Shown in pieces: positions 62,606 through 64,000 of a DNA stretch of 64,000 nt (position 1 is its first letter; each line of letters starts with the position of its first letter). The notes under the pieces were generated by a model. It was not told the DNA's origin. It made no database searches and saw nothing but the letters and a program-made list of their open reading frames with translations. Origin of the DNA: Seribacter sp963934295. GTDB taxonomy: Bacteria > Verrucomicrobiota > Verrucomicrobiia > Opitutales > Seribacteraceae. The translations under genes and the position numbers were made by a program. The DNA lies in contig CAWVXY010000010.1 in the NCBI GenBank assembly GCA_963934295.1, positions 16,996-80,995 of the forward strand, written 5' to 3'.

Positions 62606-64000
62606 TTAGGCACGCTCAACCTCAATCGCATCGATTTCCAAATCGGTCCCATCCGATCCCTTGAGTTTGATCTCGAGAGATTTGATAACGTTTTTCCAGT
62701 TCGTATTACCTGTTAGCGGAAGCCGAACCTCCTTGAATTGTTTGGAGGCAGAAACTTTCATGACGGAACCAAGGGATTTGCCATTGGCAAGGGCCTCGAT
62801 CTCAAGAGGTGCATCTGCCCGCAGCTTAATAAGCAGTGCTTGGTCGGATCCGTTGGGTTTGATCTTGAGTCCCTTGCGAACCAAAGAACCGGGTTTGCCT
62901 GGAAGACGGAATTGCAGAAAACCCTGAAAGCCGGCTATATTTTCCCGTATTCCCCTGCCCTGCCAGCCTTCGGTCTGCCAGCCCCCGCAATCGAATTCAT
63001 AGGCGATTCGTCCATCCTGCGGATTCCGACCGTTGAGCTTTTCCCACTTGTCGGACAATCCGTCGCCGTCGTTATCTTTGCGGTTGATTTCGTATTCTGG
63101 ATTCACTCCACGGCCACCTTGCCAGGTGTCCCCGTTATGGCGTAGCGCATTGGGTGATTCTTCATCTGCTCCTAGATCGCCCTTAGCCAGCCAGGTGTCG
63201 AGCAGCTTGCGATGGCGATTCAGTTCCTTGGCAAACTTGGGATCACCCATCAAATTATTCACCTGAGCAGGATCCTTAGATACATCGTAAAATTCCTCCT
63301 TGGGCCGTTCACCAAAGTAAATCCTTTTTAGGTCGGCGGAAAGTTTGCCTGCGGCGTAGAGTTGTTTAAGTTTCTTAAGGTAGTCCTTGCTATCCCTGTA
63401 CTGCGGTTGGAGCAAGATACGGTCGAGCTTGTAATTCCGGGTGTAGCGGAACTTGTTGGTCCGGATGGTACGAACCCGGTCAATGGTATGATCCAACCGG
63501 TCCTTGGCCGAGGCCACCCACTGACGGGGCTCGAAGTCCTTGGCGAAAAGATTGCGGCCTTCGTACCAATCGGGCAGCTTGATTCCCGCCCAACTTAAGG
63601 TGGTCGCAGTCAGGTCCAAGGTACTGACCAAGTCCTTGCGGGCACCTTGCTTAGGCACCCATTTGTCGGGTCCCATGAGCATAAACGGAACATGTAATCC
63701 GCCCTCCGTGGGCATCTGTTTATGCCGGACCAAGTGATTGGCTCCGTGATCGGATAAATAAACCACAATGGTGTTCTCTTCGAGTCCCGACCCCTTGAGA
63801 CTAGCTAGGATTTTCCCGATGTGATCGTCATCGACTCGAATCGCATCGCAGTGCTGAGCCACGACTTTACGGTACAGGTCATTCTGTGGGTAATCGGCGG
63901 GTACGGCAACCTTGGAAGAATCGGTACGCCTGTCCGCAGACAGTTTCCCGGTATTGATTTTTCCACCCTTGGTTTGGAATTGAATGAAGAAGGGCTGGTT
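62606..64000 (-). CDS. Sulfatase, 5' part cut by window edge, with TSP3-like and C-terminal beta domain
   Basis: The frame is open to base 64000; 464 codons are visible, so the N-terminal part with the formylglycine motif lies outside. The visible start (NQPFFIQFQTKGG) and VVYLSDHGANHLVRHK, EGGLHVPFMLMG are sulfatase segments. After about visible residue 300, a calcium-type DNDGDGLSDKWEK repeat (thrombospondin type 3-like) leads to a beta-rich, galactose-binding-like domain (residues about 330-464). These suggest a surface-exposed, sugar-binding enzyme. It ends 114 bases before the next sulfatase. Confidence 0.85.
   Translation of the reverse strand, partial: NQPFFIQFQTKGGKINTGKLSADRRTDSSKVAVPADYPQNDLYRKVVAQHCDAIRVDDDHIGKILASLKGSGLEENTIVVYLSDHGANHLVRHKQMPTEGGLHVPFMLMGPDKWVPKQGARKDLVSTLDLTATTLSWAGIKLPDWYEGRNLFAKDFEPRQWVASAKDRLDHTIDRVRTIRTNKFRYTRNYKLDRILLQPQYRDSKDYLKKLKQLYAAGKLSADLKRIYFGERPKEEFYDVSKDPAQVNNLMGDPKFAKELNRHRKLLDTWLAKGDLGADEESPNALRHNGDTWQGGRGVNPEYEINRKDNDGDGLSDKWEKLNGRNPQDGRIAYEFDCGGWQTEGWQGRGIRENIAGFQGFLQFRLPGKPGSLVRKGLKIKPNGSDQALLIKLRADAPLEIEALANGKSLGSVMKVSASKQFKEVRLPLTGNTNWKNVIKSLEIKLKGSDGTDLEIDAIEVERA

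Noticed and set aside
1..64000. tRNA, rRNA, CRISPR array, transposon or phage integration signals
   Set aside because: No tRNA-like T-loop pattern in intergenic DNA, no regularly spaced repeats and no transposase, integrase or phage genes were found.

Overview
The window is about 43-48% G+C by eye and densely packed with genes. It comes from a bacterium of the Planctomycetes-Verrucomicrobia-Lentisphaerae (PVC) group, most likely a marine Verrucomicrobiota. This rests on gene families: DUF1592/DUF1588 cytochrome-like proteins paired with DUF1552 proteins, PVC-type heme-binding dehydrogenases with HEAT repeats, Rhodopirellula/Verrucomicrobium-type ECF sigma factors with FecR partners, a XylR-like AraC regulator, and nine secreted sulfatases. 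Most products carry Sec, Tat or lipoprotein signals, so the window mostly encodes periplasmic or surface degradation of sulfated or acylated carbohydrate. No tRNA, rRNA, CRISPR array or transposase was seen, and no stretch longer than about 215 bases lacks a gene.

Layout. 1-6400: two SGNH (sialate O-acetylesterase-like) esterases flank a DUF1592/DUF1552 pair; a divergent XylR-like regulator follows (6560-7696). 7714-14894: unknown secreted proteins and small lipoproteins, a YiiX-like peptidase, the valine-pyruvate aminotransferase AvtA and a small beta-propeller. 14922-20896: two sulfatases around a DASS anion transporter, then a ferredoxin. 20928-36976: a TIM-barrel sugar isomerase-like protein, then a plus-strand locus (cytochrome c/PA14, propeller-DUF1080, ThuA, heme dehydrogenase, ECF sigma, FecR, esterases, a sulfatase/SGNH/EF-hand chimera, DUF1080). 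36994-41283: a second DUF1552/DUF1592 pair in the opposite gene order. 41498-44141: ppnP, an amidohydrolase and a Tat-exported Gfo/Idh/MocA oxidoreductase. 44314-64000, all on the minus strand: a sulfatase with a repeat tail, an inositol-phosphatase-like protein translationally coupled to a small-molecule kinase, four tandem sulfatases, ThuA, heme dehydrogenase, FecR, ECF sigma, and two more sulfatases, the last cut by the window edge.

How it may work together (inference). Two modules each combine ECF sigma, FecR, PVC heme dehydrogenase and ThuA. One is linked to esterases and DUF1080 proteins, the other to a sulfatase array. ThuA, DUF1080 (3-keto-disaccharide hydrolase family), Gfo/Idh/MocA, TIM-barrel isomerase and cytochrome c proteins are the parts expected of 3-keto-glycoside chemistry. 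The window has no recognisable glycoside hydrolase or polysaccharide lyase, so oxidative cleavage of sugars after desulfation and deacylation is a plausible joint role. The strongest new signal is a 12-base bipartite element, GGCAA-N13-TGGAGTG. It occurs exactly three times in intergenic DNA of the plus-strand locus, including directly before the sigma gene, and looks like the promoter of that sigma factor. The second notable signal is three adjacent sulfatases with non-canonical active-site signatures (CTSSR, CTGSR, CTASR) that also lack the usual GKWH motif.
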